Positions 30,262 to 40,352 of a stretch of DNA of 64,000 nt are shown here, in pieces. Both the position numbers and the translations under genes were made by a program. Source of the stretch: Tepidamorphaceae bacterium (GTDB lineage: Bacteria; Pseudomonadota; Alphaproteobacteria; Rhizobiales; Tepidamorphaceae); NCBI GenBank assembly GCA_028279445.1, contig JANQNT010000023.1, positions 1-64,000 on the forward strand, read 5' to 3'. The notes beneath the pieces are model-generated. The model was not told the DNA's origin. It saw only the letters and a program-made list of their open reading frames with translations, and searched no databases. Positions within the stretch are counted from its first letter, which is position 1. Every line of letters begins with the position of its first letter.

Positions 30262-31289
30262 AGACGGTCTATACCGACAAGCACCATCTCAGGAACGCGC
30301 GGACCGAGCTTGCCGGCGGCGAGCTGGTGCGCCCGTTCGAATGCCCCGAACGCGCCGAGATCATCCGCGCCCGCGTCGAGGAACGACAGCTCGGCGAGAT
30401 CGTCTCGCCTGGCGAGCGTGGCTTGAGCCCGGTGCTGGCCGTGCATGACGAGGGCTATGTGCGCTTTCTTGAGACCGCCTGGGACGAATGGCAGGCGGAA
30501 GGCTTCAAGGGCGAGGCGATGGTCGCCTGCTGGCCGGCACGGCGGATGACCGACCGGCGGCCCGACCACATCGAGGGCAAGCTCGGGTACTACGCCATGG
30601 CGGCCGAAACGGCGATCTCTCCCGGAACCTTCGAGGCGGCGCGCTGGTCGGCCAATGTTGCGCTGGCCGCCGCCGACATCGTGCTCGGGGGCGAGCGGGC
30701 CGCGTTCGCGCTCACCCGCCCGCCGGGCCACCACGCCGCGCGCGACATGTTCGGCGGCTACTGCTTCCTGAACAACGCCGCGATCGCCGCCCAGCACATG
30801 CGCCTGTCAGGGGCCGGCAAGGTCGCGATCCTCGACGTCGACTACCATCACGGCAACGGCACGCAGGACATCTTCTACGAGCGTGCCGACGTGCTCTTCG
30901 CCTCGCTGCACGCCGACCCGCGCGTGGCGTTTCCGCACTTTTCCGGCTATGCGGACGAAACCGGCATGGGCGATGGCGAAGGGGCGACCCTCAACCGGCC
31001 GCTGCCCGACGGCACCGACTGGACGCACTTCTCCGCCGCTCTGGCCGACGTTCTTGATTGCATATGCAAGACTGGCACAGAGGCACTTGTGGTCTCGCTC
31101 GGTGTCGACACCTTCGAGCGCGACCCGATCAGCACCTTAAAGCTGACCTCGGAGAATTTCCTGCGGCTGGGCGAGCAGATCGCTTCCGCCGGCCTGCCGA
31201 CCCTGTTCGTCATGGAGGGCGGCTACGCAGTCGCGGAGATCGGCATCAACGCGGTCAACACGCTGGAAGGGTTCGAGCAGGCGGCGTGA
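30258..31289 (+). CDS. Acetylpolyamine amidohydrolase (class II histone deacetylase-like)
   Basis: 343 residues, zinc-dependent deacetylase. All active-site residues known from bacterial acetylpolyamine amidohydrolases are present and fall at familiar positions: His158-His159 (RPPGHHAA), zinc ligands Asp195 and His197 (LDVDYHHGNG) and Asp284 (LGVDTFERD), and Tyr323 (MEGGYAV). The expected reaction is deacetylation of N-acetylated putrescine, spermidine or related amines; other small acyl-amines are possible. The ATG lies in the stop of the serine hydrolase gene, so the two are coupled. Followed by repeat units and convergent with pepA. Confidence 0.9.
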   Translation: MKTVYTDKHHLRNARTELAGGELVRPFECPERAEIIRARVEERQLGEIVSPGERGLSPVLAVHDEGYVRFLETAWDEWQAEGFKGEAMVACWPARRMTDRRPDHIEGKLGYYAMAAETAISPGTFEAARWSANVALAAADIVLGGERAAFALTRPPGHHAARDMFGGYCFLNNAAIAAQHMRLSGAGKVAILDVDYHHGNGTQDIFYERADVLFASLHADPRVAFPHFSGYADETGMGDGEGATLNRPLPDGTDWTHFSAALADVLDCICKTGTEALVVSLGVDTFERDPISTLKLTSENFLRLGEQIASAGLPTLFVMEGGYAVAEIGINAVNTLEGFEQAA

Positions 31290-31298
31290 GCCGATTTT

Positions 31299-31457
31299 GT
31301 TCCGCTCACGCCAGTGCGCTACGCGCACGGCTCCGCGAGGGCGCCCTATCGGGCGGCGCGCAGTCGCCTGATTTATGCCGCTCACGCCGAACTCACTTCG
31401 TTCGCCGGCTCCGCGGGGGCGGCCTGACCGGCCGGGCACGCAGTCGCGTGCCGAGGT
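31299..31457 (+). repeat. Two tandem three-hairpin repeat units
   Basis: Two direct copies, 76 bases apart, each starting CCGCTCACGCC and sharing a GGCTCCGCG-G-GGGCG block. Unit 1 hairpins: GTGCGC/GCGCAC (31314-31328), CGCCC/GGGCG (31342-31355) and a weak GGCG/CGCC. Unit 2: CGAAC/GTTCG (31388-31404), CGGCC/GGCCG (31420-31434) and GGCACGC/GCGTGCC (31435-31452). Arms differ between copies but still pair. The same units, in inverted arrangement, make up 8859-9054. Confidence 0.8.
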
Positions 31458-31470
31458 GCCTCTCGCTCAG

Positions 31471-31530
31471 GTCGTCACCCCGGACGGCACATCGTGCCTG
31501 ATCCGGGGTCCGGGGTGACGCGGAGCGTGG
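31471..31530 (+). repeat. REP-like repeat, ACCCCGGA family, copy E (compact)
   Basis: GTCACCCCGGAC, one inner hairpin GGCAC-ATC-GTGCC, GATCCGGGGT, and then directly the end of an inverted partner (CCGGGGTGACGCGGAGCGTGG). It looks like an A/B pair collapsed into one unit by loss of the middle. It ends 16 bases before the pepA stop. Confidence 0.75.
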
Positions 31531-31546
31531 AGCAACCGGATGCCCC

Positions 31547-33070
31547 TCACCGCTCGTAGTGGTCGGCCACCATGCGGTCGAGCAGCCGCACGCCGAAGCC
31601 CGATGCCCAGCCTTGCGAGATATCGGTCTTGGGCGAGGACATGGCCGTGCCGGCAATGTCCAGATGCGCCCAAGGCGTGTCGCCGACGAAGCGCTTGAGG
31701 AACTGCGCCGCGGTGATCGAACCGGCCAGCCGCCCGCCGGTGTTCTTGATGTCGGCGAACTTGGACTCGATCTGCTTGTCGTAGGCCTGCCCCAGCGGCA
31801 TGCGCCAGACCCGTTCGCCGGTGTCGAAGCCGGCTTGCGACAGCTTGCCCGACAGATCGTCGTCGTTGCAGAACATCCCGGCATACTGGTTGCCCAGCGC
31901 GATCATGATGGCGCCCGTCAGCGTCGCCAGATTGACGACGAACTGGGGCTTGAAGCGGTCGATCGTGTAATGCAGCGCATCGGCCAGCACGAGACGGCCT
32001 TCCGCGTCGGTGTTGATGATCTCGATGGTGGTGCCCGACATCGCCTTGACGATGTCGCCGGGACGCTGCGCGCGGCCGTCCGGCATGTTCTCCACCAGCC
32101 CGATAACGCCGATGGCGTCGACCTTGGCCTTGCGCGCGGCGAGCGCGTGCATCAGCCCGGTGACGCAGGCGGCACCGGCCATGTCGCCCTTCATGTCCTC
32201 CATGCTGGCGGACGGCTTGATGGAGATGCCGCCAGTGTCGAACACCACGCCCTTGCCGACGAAGGCGACCGGCTTGACGCCGCGCGCCTTGGTGCCGCGC
32301 CAGCGCATCACGACAAGCCGGCTGTCGCGCTCGCTGCCCTGCCCCACGCCAAGCAGCGCACGCATGCCGAGCTTGGTCATCTCCTTGATGCCCAGCACCT
32401 CGATCTCGACGCCGAGCGCTTCGAGCTTGGCGGCGCGTTTGGCGAACTCCACCGGCCCGAGCACGTTGGCCGGCTCGTTGACGAGATCGCGCGCCAGCAT
32501 GACACCGTCGGCCACGCCCGACGCTGCCTTGAACGCCTTGCGCGCGGCGGTCGGATCGGCGCACTGGATGGCAATTGCCAGTTGCGCCTTGCGCTTCGAC
32601 TTGCCCTTGCCCTTCGCCTTGCCGTCATCGTCCTTGGCCGCCTGATAGGCATCGAAGCGGTAGGCGCGCAGCAGCATGCCGGCGGCAAGTGCCGCGCAGC
32701 TCTCAGCATCCATCGGACCGTCCGCCGTCTCCGCCAGCACGGTGAGGCTGCCCTTGGGCTCTCCGGCGATGGCCAGAATCCGGCCGCCAAGCGCCATCGT
32801 GGCATCATGCGCGTCGCCGATGGCCTCCGACTTGGACGCCGCGGCAACGCAGACAACGCTGCCGAAGCCGCTCTCGGCCGGCGGGAAATGGGTCAGCGAA
32901 CCGGTTGCTCCGGTGAAGCCGGCGGTATCGGCGGCACGCTCCAGTCCCGCACTCTCGGCGACCGCCCGGGCATGCTCGCCAAGCGCCAGGTCCTCGCCTG
33001 CGATGAGCGCGACCGTGCCGGTTCCCGGTGCTGCGAACGGCTTGAAGTCAATCTTGGGGCGTGATGCCAT
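31547..33070 (-). CDS. pepA: Leucyl aminopeptidase (M17 family)
   Basis: Cytoplasmic two-metal aminopeptidase; PepA proteins of some bacteria also bind DNA. 507 residues from ATG 33070. The M17 catalytic domain carries the family signature [12 protein letters not shown] and metal-binding [16 protein letters not shown] with MKGDMAGAA. The N-terminal domain contains an unusual lysine-rich insertion ([17 protein letters not shown], about residues 150-167), which probably forms an exposed loop. The frame stays open far upstream, but that part is antisense to lptF. Divergent from lptF. Confidence 0.93.
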   Translation of the reverse strand: MASRPKIDFKPFAAPGTGTVALIAGEDLALGEHARAVAESAGLERAADTAGFTGATGSLTHFPPAESGFGSVVCVAAASKSEAIGDAHDATMALGGRILAIAGEPKGSLTVLAETADGPMDAESCAALAAGMLLRAYRFDAYQAAKDDDGKAKGKGKSKRKAQLAIAIQCADPTAARKAFKAASGVADGVMLARDLVNEPANVLGPVEFAKRAAKLEALGVEIEVLGIKEMTKLGMRALLGVGQGSERDSRLVVMRWRGTKARGVKPVAFVGKGVVFDTGGISIKPSASMEDMKGDMAGAACVTGLMHALAARKAKVDAIGVIGLVENMPDGRAQRPGDIVKAMSGTTIEIINTDAEGRLVLADALHYTIDRFKPQFVVNLATLTGAIMIALGNQYAGMFCNDDDLSGKLSQAGFDTGERVWRMPLGQAYDKQIESKFADIKNTGGRLAGSITAAQFLKRFVGDTPWAHLDIAGTAMSSPKTDISQGWASGFGVRLLDRMVADHYER

Positions 33071-33259
33071 GATCGTGCTCTTTCTTGGGTTCCATGCACC
33101 GGCAGGACGCGGCGCCAATGACAGGATGGTGGCGTGAACAAAGCGGCTCTCGCGCGGGGTCGGGCTCCGCCTATCGCAGAAACCCCGGCGATGACGCAAC
33201 ACACGTTTGCCGGATTTATTGCCAAGTCTCGTTCTTTCAACGGCTTGCCGCCATCCCCG

Positions 33260-33278
33260 CACCCCGTAAACTGGGGTG
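33260..33278. promoter_or_regulatory. Inverted repeat between pepA and lptF
   Basis: CACCCC, 7 bases (GTAAACT), GGGGTG: a perfect 6-bp inverted repeat, 36 bases upstream of the lptF start in the divergent pepA-lptF region (243 bases). It could be an operator shared by both genes or a hairpin in the lptF leader. Nothing more specific is visible. Confidence 0.35.
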
Positions 33279-33313
33279 TAAAGAGAATCGGCCATGAGTT
33301 TCAGATATCGGCC

Positions 33314-34537
33314 ATGTCCCTGATCGGGCGATATATTTTCCGGCAGATCGCGTTCGCTTTCCTGCTGTCGCTGACGGTGCTGATCGCGCTGATGTGGCTT
33401 GGCCAGGCGCTCGGCCAGGTCAGCCTGGTGATGTCGCAAGGCCAGACGCTGTGGCTGTTCCTCAAGGTCACGCTGCTGGCGATGCCCTCGCTGATCGTCT
33501 TCATAGCTCCGCTGGCGCTGCTGATCGCGACCATCCAGACGCTCAACCGCCTGAACAACGATTCCGAGCTGGTGGTGGTGACCGCCGCGGGCGCGCCGCG
33601 CCGGCAGATCGTCGCGCCGGTGATGTTCGCCGCGGCAATCGTCATGCTCGTCGTGGGGATCCTGAGCACCCTGGTGCAGCCCCATACCGCACGCGAACTG
33701 CGCCTGGTCATGACGCAGGTCAACGCCGACGTCATCGCCTCGTTCGCCCAGGAAGGCCGGTTCACGCAGTTGCGCGGCATCACCCTGCATATCCGCGAGC
33801 GCCGGCCCGACGGCACTCTGGTGGGCCTTCTGTTGCACGACGGGCGCGACCCCAACGCGGTGACAACGTTTCTGGCCGAACGCGGGCGCATCCTGCGCGA
33901 GGACAATGGGCGGGCCTTGCTGCTGATGGAAAACGGCAGCGCGCATCGTGACGGTGGCACCGCACAAACCACCAACATGATCGCCTTCACGCGCTACGCC
34001 TACGACCTGTCCGACTTCACCCAGGCCGGCGAGACGCTCGTCCTGCATCCGCGCGAGCGCACCACCATGGAGCTGTTGTTCGCCGATACGCAGGAAGCCT
34101 ATTACCAGCAGCGGCAGGGCCGCTTTCGCGCCGAGTTGCACGCACGTTTCTCCGAAATGCTGTATCCGCTGGCCTTCGCGGCGATTGCGCTGGCCACCGT
34201 CGGCTTTGCCCGGACGTCGCGTCAGACCAGATCGCGGTTCGTCTTCATCGCGATCGTGTGGGCGATCGGGTTGCGGCTGCTGGGTTTCGCCAGTTTCAAC
34301 ATGACGCGCAGCGACATCTGGGCGGTGTTCCTGGTCTACGCGCTGCCGCTCGGCGCGCTGGCGCTGGCGCTGGCGATCGCGCTCGGCCGCACGGGCGGCC
34401 TGACACGGGTGGCGCAGCGCGAGTTGCGGCGTGTTCCATGGGCGCGGATCGCGTCGGCAAGCGGAATCGACCGTGTCCGCGCGGTCCTGGCGCCGCGGAT
34501 GTCGGCGTTCCTGCAGCGCGCCGGATTCAGGGGCTGA
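33314..34537 (+). CDS. lptF: LPS export ABC transporter permease LptF
   Basis: Inner membrane subunit of the LptBFG complex that extracts lipopolysaccharide and passes it to LptC and LptA. 407 residues from ATG 33314 ([20 protein letters not shown]). Membrane segments fall near both ends (about residues 12-32, 55-75, 100-120, then a cluster from 275 to 360), framing a periplasmic beta-jellyroll, as expected of the YjgP/YjgQ family. It precedes lptG by 5 bases. No further motif tells F from G; the order and N terminus support LptF. Confidence 0.92.
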   Translation: MSLIGRYIFRQIAFAFLLSLTVLIALMWLGQALGQVSLVMSQGQTLWLFLKVTLLAMPSLIVFIAPLALLIATIQTLNRLNNDSELVVVTAAGAPRRQIVAPVMFAAAIVMLVVGILSTLVQPHTARELRLVMTQVNADVIASFAQEGRFTQLRGITLHIRERRPDGTLVGLLLHDGRDPNAVTTFLAERGRILREDNGRALLLMENGSAHRDGGTAQTTNMIAFTRYAYDLSDFTQAGETLVLHPRERTTMELLFADTQEAYYQQRQGRFRAELHARFSEMLYPLAFAAIALATVGFARTSRQTRSRFVFIAIVWAIGLRLLGFASFNMTRSDIWAVFLVYALPLGALALALAIALGRTGGLTRVAQRELRRVPWARIASASGIDRVRAVLAPRMSAFLQRAGFRG

Positions 34538-34542
34538 TCGCG

Positions 34543-35634
34543 ATGGTCGGCGCATTGCTCCCAGGCCGCCTGTGGTTCTACATCCTGCGCAGGTTCGTGC
34601 TCAATACGGGCCTCGTGCTGATGACCGTCGCCGGCATCATCTATCTGGTGGAGTGCATCGAGAACCTGCGACGCGCGGCCAATACCGACCAGTCGATCGG
34701 CATCGTCTTCGCCCTGTCGGGCCTGCGGCTTCCCTGGCTTGGCGATCAGGCGCTGCCATTCGCCATCCTGATCGCGGCGATGATGACGTTCCTGACCCTT
34801 TCGCGCAGCAACGAACTGACCGTGGCGCGCGCGACCGGTGTCTCGGCCTGGCAATTCAGCGCGCCGGTGGTGGTCGCGGCGGCCGTCATCGGCGCCATCG
34901 CCACCACCGTGCTCAATCCGCTTGCCTCCGAACTGCTGTCGCGTCACGGCCAACTGCACCACACCGCCTTCAATTCCGGCGGCTCGAGCGGTTCCACCTG
35001 GCTGCGTCAGACCAGCGGCCCGGACGGTCAGGTGAGCATCATGCACGCCAACCTGACGCTGGACTTCGGCCACGAATTGCGCGGCGTCTCGATCTACCTG
35101 TTCGACCACGAGGACCGTTTCACCTACAGGATCGAGGCAGACACGGCCAAACTCGGCGACGGGCGCTGGGAACTGGAGAATGTCTGGACGCTGGTGCCGG
35201 GGCGCAGGCCGGCCTACGCCGAGCGGGCCGCGCTCGTCACAGCACTCAGCCCCGACCAGGTGACCGGCGCGCTGACCCAACCCGATTTTCTCTCGTTCTG
35301 GCAGCTTGCCAACCAGATCGGCATCGCGGAAAGCGCAGGGGTGAGTTCGACCGGGTTCAGGCTGCAGTACCAGAGCCTCCTCGCCCGGCCGCTGCTGTTC
35401 GCGGCGATGGTCGTGATCGCGGCTTGCGTTTCATTGCGAATGTTCCGTTTTGGCAACATTACGCGGATGATTCTCGGTGGCGTGATCGCGGGCTTTCTGC
35501 TTTATGTAGCCATCAAGGTTACCGGGGATCTCGGCGCTGCGGGCGTGATCGGCGTGACGGTCGCCGCATGGGCGCCATCGTTCCTCGCGTTTCTGCTCGG
35601 GGTGACCGTTCTGTTGTTCACCGAGGACGGTTAG
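34543..35634 (+). CDS. lptG: LPS export ABC transporter permease LptG
   Basis: Second permease of LptBFG, 363 residues. It starts at ATG 34543, 5 bases after the lptF stop. Helices at the N terminus ([24 protein letters not shown]) and C terminus flank a periplasmic domain (about 135-260, [21 protein letters not shown]). YjgP/YjgQ family features such as [14 protein letters not shown] are clear. It is followed by lptD, so the transport machine and its outer membrane exit are in one transcription unit. Confidence 0.93.
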   Translation: MVGALLPGRLWFYILRRFVLNTGLVLMTVAGIIYLVECIENLRRAANTDQSIGIVFALSGLRLPWLGDQALPFAILIAAMMTFLTLSRSNELTVARATGVSAWQFSAPVVVAAAVIGAIATTVLNPLASELLSRHGQLHHTAFNSGGSSGSTWLRQTSGPDGQVSIMHANLTLDFGHELRGVSIYLFDHEDRFTYRIEADTAKLGDGRWELENVWTLVPGRRPAYAERAALVTALSPDQVTGALTQPDFLSFWQLANQIGIAESAGVSSTGFRLQYQSLLARPLLFAAMVVIAACVSLRMFRFGNITRMILGGVIAGFLLYVAIKVTGDLGAAGVIGVTVAAWAPSFLAFLLGVTVLLFTEDG

Positions 35635-35754
35635 TTGGGGGTCGGAAAGGCAAACAGGGCAGGCATCGGGCGCCGCCGGGACACACTGGCGCAAGCGCCG
35701 CAATGCAACCTTCGTGAAACAGGGAAACGGGCAAGGGACACGTACATCGCGCGC

Positions 35755-38154
35755 ATGAGGGTGGGTTCAGTACAGCGAACGGACGGTGTCTGCGGACGCG
35801 CCGGACAGGTGCGTTTGCGGTCGAGTCTGCGCGAATCCACCGCCGCGTGGGCCATGTCAGCGCTGCTGGCCGGTGCGCTGGCCTGCGTTGCCCCAGGCCA
35901 GTCCACGCACGCCCAGACCGCGGTCGATGCCTCGGGAAGTCCGGCCGGGGTGATCGATGCCCCGTTCGGCAACGCGACGCTCGACCCCACCGAGAGGATG
36001 CTGCTGGAGGCCGACGAACTGGTCTACGACTTCGACAACGAAATCGTCTCCGCGGTCGGCAACGTGCAGATCAACTACGACGGCCACACGGTCACCGCGC
36101 AACGGGTCACCTACAACCAGCGCACCGCGCGGTTGGAGGCGTTCGGCAGCGTCGTCCTGACCGAGCCCGGCGGCAACGTCATCCTCGCCGACTACGTCAA
36201 TCTCAACGAGAACCTGCGTGACGGTTTCGTCGATTCGCTGACCGTCCTGGCACCCGACGAGTCGCGCTTCGGCGCGGCCAGCGCCGAACGGCGCGGCGAG
36301 CAGACCGTGTTCAACGACGGCACCTTCACCGCCTGCCCGGCCTGCGAGGACAATCCGGAAAAACCGCTGACCTGGCAGATCAAGGCGGCGCGCGTCATCT
36401 ACGACCAGAAGGAAAAGATGGTCTATTACGAGAACGCGCGTTTCGAGTTCTTCGGCGTTCCGATCGCCTATCTGCCATACTTTTTCCACCCGGCGCCGGA
36501 CAACGAGCGACAGTCGGGCTTCCTGCCGCCGGAGGTCGAGTTTTCCAGTTCACGCGGGCTGGGCATCGGCATGCCGTACTATTGGGCCATCGCGCCGGAC
36601 AAGGACCTGACCGTCACGCCGGTCCTGTATTCCAATCAGGGCCTTATGCTGAAAGGCGAATATCGCCAGCGGTTCGAACGCGGCACCGTGCAGTTGCGCG
36701 GTGCAGGCATCCATCAGGCCGACCCCGGCGAGTTCGGCCCGCCGGGCGACCGCCGCAATCGCGGTTACATCGAGGGCTGGGGCCGGTTCAAGATCAACGA
36801 ATTCTTCGACTGGGGCTTCAATGCCTTCGGCATGTCGGACCGCGAGTTCATCGGCGACTATCGCCTGTCCACCCTGACGGAGGGGCGCTCGCAGCTCTTC
36901 CTGACCGGCCTGTCGACCCGCAATCACTTCAACGCCGAGGTGACCCACTACTCGATCCTTGGCTCGCGCGACTACCAGAGCGAGGTGCCGGTCGTACATC
37001 CGGTCGTCGACTACAACTACATCGTCGGCCGCGAGGTCTTCGGCGGGACGCTGAGCTTCAACGGCAATCTGACGAGCCTGTCGCGCGACGAGCCGGACTT
37101 CATGCGGCTGACCACGGCTTGCGACGAGACCGCGCCGACGACCGCGGACTGCTTCCTCAACGGCACGCCGGGCATGTTCACGCGGTTCACGACGGAGGCC
37201 AACTGGCGCGCGACGCACAATGTCGCGGGCGGCCATCTGCTGACGCCGTTCCTGTCGGTTCGCGGCGATCTGTTCCACGGCGATGTGGACGATCCGTTCG
37301 GCAACGTCGCCGCCTTCACCCCCGTCGACGACCGCTCGGTGGCGCGCGGCATGGCGACGGCGGGGCTGGAGTGGCGCTATCCAATTCTGGCGAACCACAC
37401 GGGCGGCTATACGGTGATCGAGCCGGTGGCTCAGGTCATCGCGCGTCCGAACGAGCAGAACGCCGACGAATTCGTCAACGAGGATGCCCAGAGTTTCGTG
37501 TTCGACGACACCACGCTGCTGGCCTGGGACAAGTTCTCCGGCTACGACCGGACCGAGGGCGGATCGCGCGCAAATCTGGCCATCAAGACGAAGACCAGGC
37601 TCAACAACGGCTACGTCATCGACAGCGTTTTCGGCCAGAGTTTTCACCTGGGCGGCGACAATCCGTTCCCCGCCGACAGCGGTCTGGAGACGGATCGCTC
37701 CGACTACGTCGCGGCGCTGTACATCGCGCCACGCCCGGAGCTTCGTCTGGCCTTCAAGGGGCGCTTCGACGAGGACAACTTCGAACTCAAGCGCGGCGAC
37801 GTACGGCTTGGCGTGACCTCCGGACGCTTCAACGGCTCGGTGACGTATTCGTCGATCGATGCACAGCCCTCGCTTGGCCATCCCAACGATCGCTCTGAAA
37901 TTTCCGGCCAGGCATCCTACAAGCTGCACGAGCACTGGTCGGTGCTGGGCAGCGCGCGCTACGACGTCGCGGATTCGCGCATGCTGTCCCATACGGCGGG
38001 CATCAGCTACCAGGACCTGTGCTATGCGGGCTCGATCGTCTACGAGAACGTCCGCTTCTCGACCGACGATGTGGAGGCGGATGAGCGAATCATGTTCCGC
38101 TTCTCGGTGCGCCATGTCGGCGAGACGCAGTTCAGCGCCGGCCTGCCGAATTGA
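35755..38154 (+). CDS. lptD: LPS-assembly protein LptD
   Basis: Outer membrane translocon that inserts lipopolysaccharide in the outer leaflet with LptE. About 799 residues from ATG 35755. The n-region before the signal core (AMSALLAGALACVAPGQSTHAQ) is about 33 residues, unusually long, and ATG 35854 would give a minimal signal. An OstA/LptA-like jellyroll follows (LLEADELVYDFDNEIVSAVG, about 80-160). Two close cysteines (TACPACED, about 197-200) lie where family members form disulfides. The C-terminal two thirds alternate as a beta barrel, ending in RFSVRHVGETQFSAGLPN. Confidence 0.93.
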   Translation: MRVGSVQRTDGVCGRAGQVRLRSSLRESTAAWAMSALLAGALACVAPGQSTHAQTAVDASGSPAGVIDAPFGNATLDPTERMLLEADELVYDFDNEIVSAVGNVQINYDGHTVTAQRVTYNQRTARLEAFGSVVLTEPGGNVILADYVNLNENLRDGFVDSLTVLAPDESRFGAASAERRGEQTVFNDGTFTACPACEDNPEKPLTWQIKAARVIYDQKEKMVYYENARFEFFGVPIAYLPYFFHPAPDNERQSGFLPPEVEFSSSRGLGIGMPYYWAIAPDKDLTVTPVLYSNQGLMLKGEYRQRFERGTVQLRGAGIHQADPGEFGPPGDRRNRGYIEGWGRFKINEFFDWGFNAFGMSDREFIGDYRLSTLTEGRSQLFLTGLSTRNHFNAEVTHYSILGSRDYQSEVPVVHPVVDYNYIVGREVFGGTLSFNGNLTSLSRDEPDFMRLTTACDETAPTTADCFLNGTPGMFTRFTTEANWRATHNVAGGHLLTPFLSVRGDLFHGDVDDPFGNVAAFTPVDDRSVARGMATAGLEWRYPILANHTGGYTVIEPVAQVIARPNEQNADEFVNEDAQSFVFDDTTLLAWDKFSGYDRTEGGSRANLAIKTKTRLNNGYVIDSVFGQSFHLGGDNPFPADSGLETDRSDYVAALYIAPRPELRLAFKGRFDEDNFELKRGDVRLGVTSGRFNGSVTYSSIDAQPSLGHPNDRSEISGQASYKLHEHWSVLGSARYDVADSRMLSHTAGISYQDLCYAGSIVYENVRFSTDDVEADERIMFRFSVRHVGETQFSAGLPN

Positions 38155-38332
38155 TCATTGTCAGGTCCCGCGCCACAATGGCGCCGGTTTCGGTCAGTAG
38201 CGAGAGCGCACATCGCGCGCCGGTACGGTTTCGGCGGCGGTGCCCGGAGCTTCGATGAGCGCGTGCCGGACGGCACACAACAAACGGCACATGACAAACA
38301 GCACGCAAGAGCAAGACAAGGGCCAGGAACAG

Positions 38333-39283
38333 ATGGCAAGCCATTGCACATTCGGGCGGTTTTTCGGCCAGATTGCCGTGATGCTGACGGTTGCCGTTGC
38401 GCTGGCCCTGCAGACCACGCCGCTGGCGGCGGAGACCAAGGTGGTGGCGCTGGTCAATGATGACCCGATCACCTCGTACGATGTGCGCAACCGCTCCAAG
38501 TTCATGGCCGTCACCAGCGGCAAGCCGGCGAACGCGGCAACGCGCGCGGCCGCGCTCGATGAACTGATCGAGGAGCAACTCAAGCTGCAGGAAGCCAAGC
38601 GGCTCGGCATCAGCGTGCGCGACGAGGCCATCGAGCAGTCCTACGCGCAGATCGCCAGCCGGCTGAAGATGACACCGGCAAAGCTGACGGCCGCCTTCCG
38701 ACAGGTCGGCGTCAACGCGAACACGCTGCGCCAGCGTATCCGGGCCGATCTGCTCTGGAACGAGGTCGTCAGGGCACGCTTCCGCCAGGAGGTGCAGGTG
38801 CGCGAGCAGGACGTGCTGGTGGCCATCGGCGGGCGGGAGAGCGCCGCGCTGCAGAAGACCACCGAGTTCGACCTGCACAAGATCATCGTCATTCTGCCGC
38901 GCGATCCCTCCAACGCGGTGGTCGCTGAGCGCACACGCGTGGCGGAGCGCTTTCGCGAGCGGTTCCAGTCCTGTGACCAGACACACGATCTGTCGCGCCA
39001 GTTCGACGGCGTCGTCTGGGACCGGTTCGGGCGCCATGTGCTGGCGAAGTTCGATGCCGAGGACCAGACCCGGCTTGGCGCGACGGACATCAATCAGGTG
39101 ACACCGCCGCGCCGGACGGCGAACGCGCTGGAAATGTATGCGGTGTGCGGCAAGCGCGAAGTCGAGGACGACACCGCCGCGCGCCGCGAGGCGCAGGGGC
39201 AAATCGCCCAGGAGCGCGGCACCGTACTGGCGCGCCGCCTGCTCATCGACCTGAAACAGAGCGCCGTCATCGTCCGGCGGTGA
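38333..39283 (+). CDS. SurA N-terminal domain periplasmic chaperone/peptidylprolyl isomerase-like protein
   Basis: 316 residues. Signal peptide (GQIAVMLTVAVALALQTTPLAAE, cut after LAA) then a SurA-type N-terminal chaperone domain (VVALVNDDPITSYDVRNRSKF). The middle part is a reduced parvulin-like segment (TEFDLHKIIVILPRD) without clear rotamase motifs. Placement after lptD and before pdxA is where surA lies in many proteobacteria, supporting a role in folding LptD and other barrels. ATG 38333 has CAGGAAC upstream; ATG 38291 is an alternative. It is shorter than E. coli SurA, which has two parvulin domains. Confidence 0.82.
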   Translation: MASHCTFGRFFGQIAVMLTVAVALALQTTPLAAETKVVALVNDDPITSYDVRNRSKFMAVTSGKPANAATRAAALDELIEEQLKLQEAKRLGISVRDEAIEQSYAQIASRLKMTPAKLTAAFRQVGVNANTLRQRIRADLLWNEVVRARFRQEVQVREQDVLVAIGGRESAALQKTTEFDLHKIIVILPRDPSNAVVAERTRVAERFRERFQSCDQTHDLSRQFDGVVWDRFGRHVLAKFDAEDQTRLGATDINQVTPPRRTANALEMYAVCGKREVEDDTAARREAQGQIAQERGTVLARRLLIDLKQSAVIVRR

Positions 39284-39302
39284 CCCGCGCGCAGGCGTCC
39301 CC

Positions 39303-40352
39303 ATGGCGCAGACCCCTCCCCTGGCACTCACCATAGGCGAACCGGCCGGTATCGGCCCCGAACTCGCCGCGATGGCCTGGCTTGCGCGCCGCAAGGCCGG
39401 CATCGAACCCTTCGTGCTGATCGGCGACCGCGCGCTTGTGGCGGAACGCGCGCGTACGGCCGGACTGGGCGATGTGGCGCTTGCCGATATCGACCAGACC
39501 GATCTGCCCGGGGCCGGCGGGCTGTTCGCCGACGCGCTGCCTGTCTTGCCGGTCGGGGGCATCGACGTTGTCAGCGTCGATCCGGGCAAACCCGATCCGG
39601 TGGCCGCTGGGCTCGTCACCGGTGCGATAGAGACCGCTGTGCGGCTGGTGCATGAGGGTGCCGCGGGCGCCGTCGTCACCAATCCGATCCAGAAAGAAAC
39701 GCTCTATGTGGCCGGTTTCGCCCATCCCGGCCATACCGAATTCCTTGGCGAGCTGGCCGGGCGGTTCTGGGGGGTGGACGTGCATCCGGTGATGATGCTC
39801 GCCTGCGATACGCTGCGCGTCGTGCCGGTGACGGTGCATATCCCGCTCAGCGAGGTGCCACAGCATCTGACCGGTGAACTGATCGAACGCACGATTCGCG
39901 TTGTCGCGCGGGACCTGAAGTCCCGCTTCGGCGTCACCGCGCCGCGGATCGCGGTTGCCGGGCTCAATCCGCACGCCGGCGAAGGCGGCACGCTTGGCCG
40001 CGAGGAGACGGACGTGATCGTGCCGGCGCTGGCGCGGCTGCGTGCGGAGGGTCTGGATGTCGCCGGGCCGCTGCCCGCCGACACCATGTTCCATGCAGCC
40101 GCCCGGGCACGCTATGACGCGGCCGTGTGCATGTATCACGACCAGGCGCTGGTCCCGATCAAGACGCTGGCCTTCGACGAGGGCGTCAACGTCACGCTCG
40201 GCCTGCCCTTCATCCGGACCTCGCCCGACCACGGGACGGCGCTCGATATCGCCGGCACCGGCACGGCCGATCCGACAAGCTTAATCGCCGCGCTACGGCT
40301 TGCCGGCAAGCTGGCGCGGACCGGTTCCGGCGCCTCCGCCGACGCCGCATGA
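39303..40352 (+). CDS. pdxA: 4-hydroxythreonine-4-phosphate dehydrogenase
   Basis: Oxidises 4-phosphohydroxy-L-threonine in the DXP-dependent pyridoxal phosphate pathway. 349 residues. Family features: [14 protein letters not shown] at the N terminus, [21 protein letters not shown] with a metal-binding His, [11 protein letters not shown], and [14 protein letters not shown] with the second metal His. It starts 19 bases after the SurA-like gene and overlaps rsmA by 4 bases (ATGA). Confidence 0.95.
   Translation: MAQTPPLALTIGEPAGIGPELAAMAWLARRKAGIEPFVLIGDRALVAERARTAGLGDVALADIDQTDLPGAGGLFADALPVLPVGGIDVVSVDPGKPDPVAAGLVTGAIETAVRLVHEGAAGAVVTNPIQKETLYVAGFAHPGHTEFLGELAGRFWGVDVHPVMMLACDTLRVVPVTVHIPLSEVPQHLTGELIERTIRVVARDLKSRFGVTAPRIAVAGLNPHAGEGGTLGREETDVIVPALARLRAEGLDVAGPLPADTMFHAAARARYDAAVCMYHDQALVPIKTLAFDEGVNVTLGLPFIRTSPDHGTALDIAGTGTADPTSLIAALRLAGKLARTGSGASADAA

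Noticed and set aside
31547..34555. 1002-codon frame on the minus strand that extends pepA upstream through lptF
   Set aside because: Only the part from 33070 down matches leucyl aminopeptidase. The rest is antisense to lptF, whose membrane helices and family motifs are clear.
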